DNA of 6,732 nucleotides, from NCBI GenBank assembly GCA_031265005.1, contig JAISDD010000121.1, forward strand, positions 1 through 6,732. Direction: 5' to 3'. Shown here piece by piece: positions 4,944-6,732 of the stretch (position 1 is the stretch's first letter; the number at the start of each line of letters is the position of its first letter). The notes beneath the pieces are model-generated. The model worked only from the letters and a program-made list of their open reading frames with translations, was not told the DNA's origin and searched no databases. Source of the DNA: Syntrophomonadaceae bacterium (GTDB lineage Bacteria; Bacillota; Syntrophomonadia; Syntrophomonadales; Syntrophomonadaceae). The translations under genes and the position numbers were made by a program.

Positions 4944-6732
4944 ATGGCCAAGGGAAAGTACGACCATACGCTTAATTTACCGGAAACAGATTTCCCCATG
5001 CGGGCGAATTTGCCGAAAAAAGAACCGGAAATATTGAAATTTTGGGAAGATATTGATATTTATGGAAAGGTTCAAGCGAAAAATGCCGGTAAAGCTAAAT
5101 TTATCTTGCATGACGGGCCTCCGTACGCTAACAATAATATTCATTTAGGGCATAGTTTAAATAAAGTGCTCAAGGATATTATAGTGAAATACAAAAGTAT
5201 ATCGGGTTTTGACGCTCCTTATATTCCAGGATGGGATACCCACGGATTGCCTATTGAACAACAAGCTATCAAAAATATAGGGCTGGACCGTAAAAAAATT
5301 GAAGTAGTGGAATTCCGGCGTCATTGCCGGGATTATGCCTTGAAATTCGTTAATTTGCAGCGAGAGCAGTTTAAGCGGCTGGGAGTTCGCGGAGATTGGG
5401 AACGTTCATATTTAACCTTGGATCCGCGTTTTGAGTCTGCTCAAATAAAGATTTTCGGAGAAATGGCGCGTCAGGGATATATTTATAAAGGGTTAAAACC
5501 GGTGTATTGGTGCGGGGACTGTGAAACGGCTCTGGCCGAAGCGGAGATCGAATACGGCAATAAAGTGTCCTTTTCAATATATGTAAAATTCCCGCTTAAA
5601 GATGGAAAAGGAATTCTGGACGCTGATGATACTTCAGTGCTTATATGGACGACGACGCCTTGGACTTTGCCGGCTAATACGGCTGTTGCCTTGCATCCTG
5701 ATTATGATTACGTCTTGGTCAAAGTGGAAAATGAAAAATATTTAATAGCGCAGGGACTATTGGAAAATGTCAGTGCGGAATTAGAGTGGAACGGACCGAA
5801 AATATTAAAAAAATTTAAAGGGCGGGATTTGGAACGGATTGTTTGTCGGCATCCTTTTATAGACAGAGATTCTTTGGTGGTATTGGGTGAGCATGTTACT
5901 TTAGAAGCTGGAACAGGATGTGTTCATACTGCCCCAGGGCATGGGGAAGACGACTTTTATGTCGGACGGGCTTATAATCTTGAAGTTATTTCACCGGTGA
6001 ATGATTCGGGACACTTTACTGAAGAAGCTGGTAAATTCGCGGGTCTTTATGTTCAGTCAGCTAATAAAGAGATTATCAAGGAGTTAGAAGAGCGAAAATG
6101 CCTGCTGAAACAAACCACTATCGAACACCAGTATCCCTTCTGCTGGAGATGCCGCAAACCTATAATATACAGGGCTACGGAGCAGTGGTTTGCTTCTATT
6201 GACGGGTTTAGGGAAAAAGCCCTGCAGGTCATCGATCAAGTAAAATGGGTCCCCGCCTGGGGGCGGGATCGCATATACAATATGATAAAGGATCGGGGAG
6301 ATTGGTGTATTTCGCGGCAAAGGACGTGGGGAGTGCCTATTCCGATATTTTATTGCGCTAAATGTGGCGACAGTATTATAAACGAACAAACCATAGAGCA
6401 TCTAAGCAATTTATATATTGAATATGGATCCGACGTTTGGTTTGCCCGTGAAGCCAAAGATTTATTGCCGCAGGGATTCGTCTGTCCGAGCTGCGGACAT
6501 GGTGAATTCAGAAAAGAAACGGATATCATGGATGTTTGGTTTGATTCTGGTTCCAGCCATATGGCGGTCTTAGAGACATATCCTGAACTTAGCTGGCCGG
6601 CTGACATGTATTTGGAAGGCAGCGACCAGCACCGCGGATGGTTCAATTCATCTCTTTCTACTGCCGTAGTGGTTAAAGGCCAGGCGCCGTATAAACAAGT
6701 TTTGACGCATGGATTCGTGTTGGACGAAGAAA
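4944..6732 (+). CDS. ileS: Isoleucyl-tRNA synthetase, 3' end cut by the window
   Basis: A class Ia aminoacyl-tRNA synthetase that charges tRNA-Ile and edits misactivated valine. 596 codons are visible without a stop. The order is as expected: DGPPYAN (57-63) and the HIGH-type signature HLGH (67-70), then [11 protein letters not shown] (95-105). Next comes the CP1 editing domain, with [12 protein letters not shown] (236-247) and [10 protein letters not shown] (328-337), where His328 and Asp337 match the E. coli editing pair His333/Asp342 in spacing. After it come [14 protein letters not shown] (454-467), Cys pairs at 471/474 and 514/517, [10 protein letters not shown] (530-539), and [12 protein letters not shown] (556-567). 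The protein breaks off at THGFVLDEE, a few residues before the expected KMSKS loop, so that loop, the anticodon-binding domain and the C-terminal zinc region lie outside. The ATG has SD GGGGTGA 4 nt upstream. The CP1 motifs and N-terminal architecture look like the bacterial-type enzyme; I did not distinguish the mupirocin-resistant type. Confidence 0.97.
   Translation, partial: MAKGKYDHTLNLPETDFPMRANLPKKEPEILKFWEDIDIYGKVQAKNAGKAKFILHDGPPYANNNIHLGHSLNKVLKDIIVKYKSISGFDAPYIPGWDTHGLPIEQQAIKNIGLDRKKIEVVEFRRHCRDYALKFVNLQREQFKRLGVRGDWERSYLTLDPRFESAQIKIFGEMARQGYIYKGLKPVYWCGDCETALAEAEIEYGNKVSFSIYVKFPLKDGKGILDADDTSVLIWTTTPWTLPANTAVALHPDYDYVLVKVENEKYLIAQGLLENVSAELEWNGPKILKKFKGRDLERIVCRHPFIDRDSLVVLGEHVTLEAGTGCVHTAPGHGEDDFYVGRAYNLEVISPVNDSGHFTEEAGKFAGLYVQSANKEIIKELEERKCLLKQTTIEHQYPFCWRCRKPIIYRATEQWFASIDGFREKALQVIDQVKWVPAWGRDRIYNMIKDRGDWCISRQRTWGVPIPIFYCAKCGDSIINEQTIEHLSNLYIEYGSDVWFAREAKDLLPQGFVCPSCGHGEFRKETDIMDVWFDSGSSHMAVLETYPELSWPADMYLEGSDQHRGWFNSSLSTAVVVKGQAPYKQVLTHGFVLDEE

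Noticed and set aside
4798..5037. 79-codon frame starting in the ileS leader
   Set aside because: It runs 94 nt into ileS in another frame, has no good ribosome binding site, and its product has no recognisable motif. Only its Ile-Ile-Ile codons are noted as a curiosity.
5371..6646. Minus-strand frames inside ileS
   Set aside because: They are antisense to strongly conserved IleRS motifs, so they are shadows.

Overview
The window looks like a chromosomal stretch of a low-to-moderate GC member of the Bacillota (Firmicutes). The evidence is the gene order ylmG (YggT family) - U32 protein - divIVA - ... - ileS, which resembles the cell-division cluster downstream of ftsZ in Bacillus and relatives (sepF-ylmG-ylmH-divIVA-ileS). 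GTG and TTG starts with purine-rich Shine-Dalgarno sites fit the same group. A Clostridia or Negativicutes origin is plausible, but the sequence alone does not settle it.

Layout. Positions 35-2790 (+) hold three closely spaced genes, probably one operon: a 79-aa YggT/YlmG membrane protein, a 650-aa peptidase-U32-family protein, and a 165-aa DivIVA-domain protein. A 25-codon reading frame overlaps the divIVA stop codon. Positions 2868-3010 hold no convincing gene. Positions 3011-3907 (-) encode a ten-helix EamA/DMT-family transporter pointing the other way. A short divergent promoter region (about 3908-4008) separates it from nth (endonuclease III, +), whose best start is TTG 4009 rather than GTG 3955. 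A possible 47-aa gene (4644-4787) overlaps the nth stop codon. A leader of about 150 nt with a good stem-loop and no T-box consensus precedes ileS (4944 to the window end). ileS is cut by the window just before where its KMSKS loop should be.

How the genes fit together. YlmG and DivIVA belong to the membrane and septum/pole side of growth and division, and IleRS and the U32 protein to translation or RNA modification. Nth repairs oxidised pyrimidines. The EamA gene is an inverted insert in an otherwise co-directional cluster and probably has an unrelated transport role.

The most interesting points are these. The U32 protein appears to be a tandem duplication of the whole U32 domain, with cysteines kept in both halves, and it sits where ylmH usually lies. 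An unannotated small ORF lies between nth and ileS. The ileS leader has two inverted repeats and lacks the T-box expected in this phylum. I see no CRISPR array, rRNA, tRNA, insertion sequence or phage gene. I found no clear new defence or mobile system; most of the window is ordinary housekeeping DNA.
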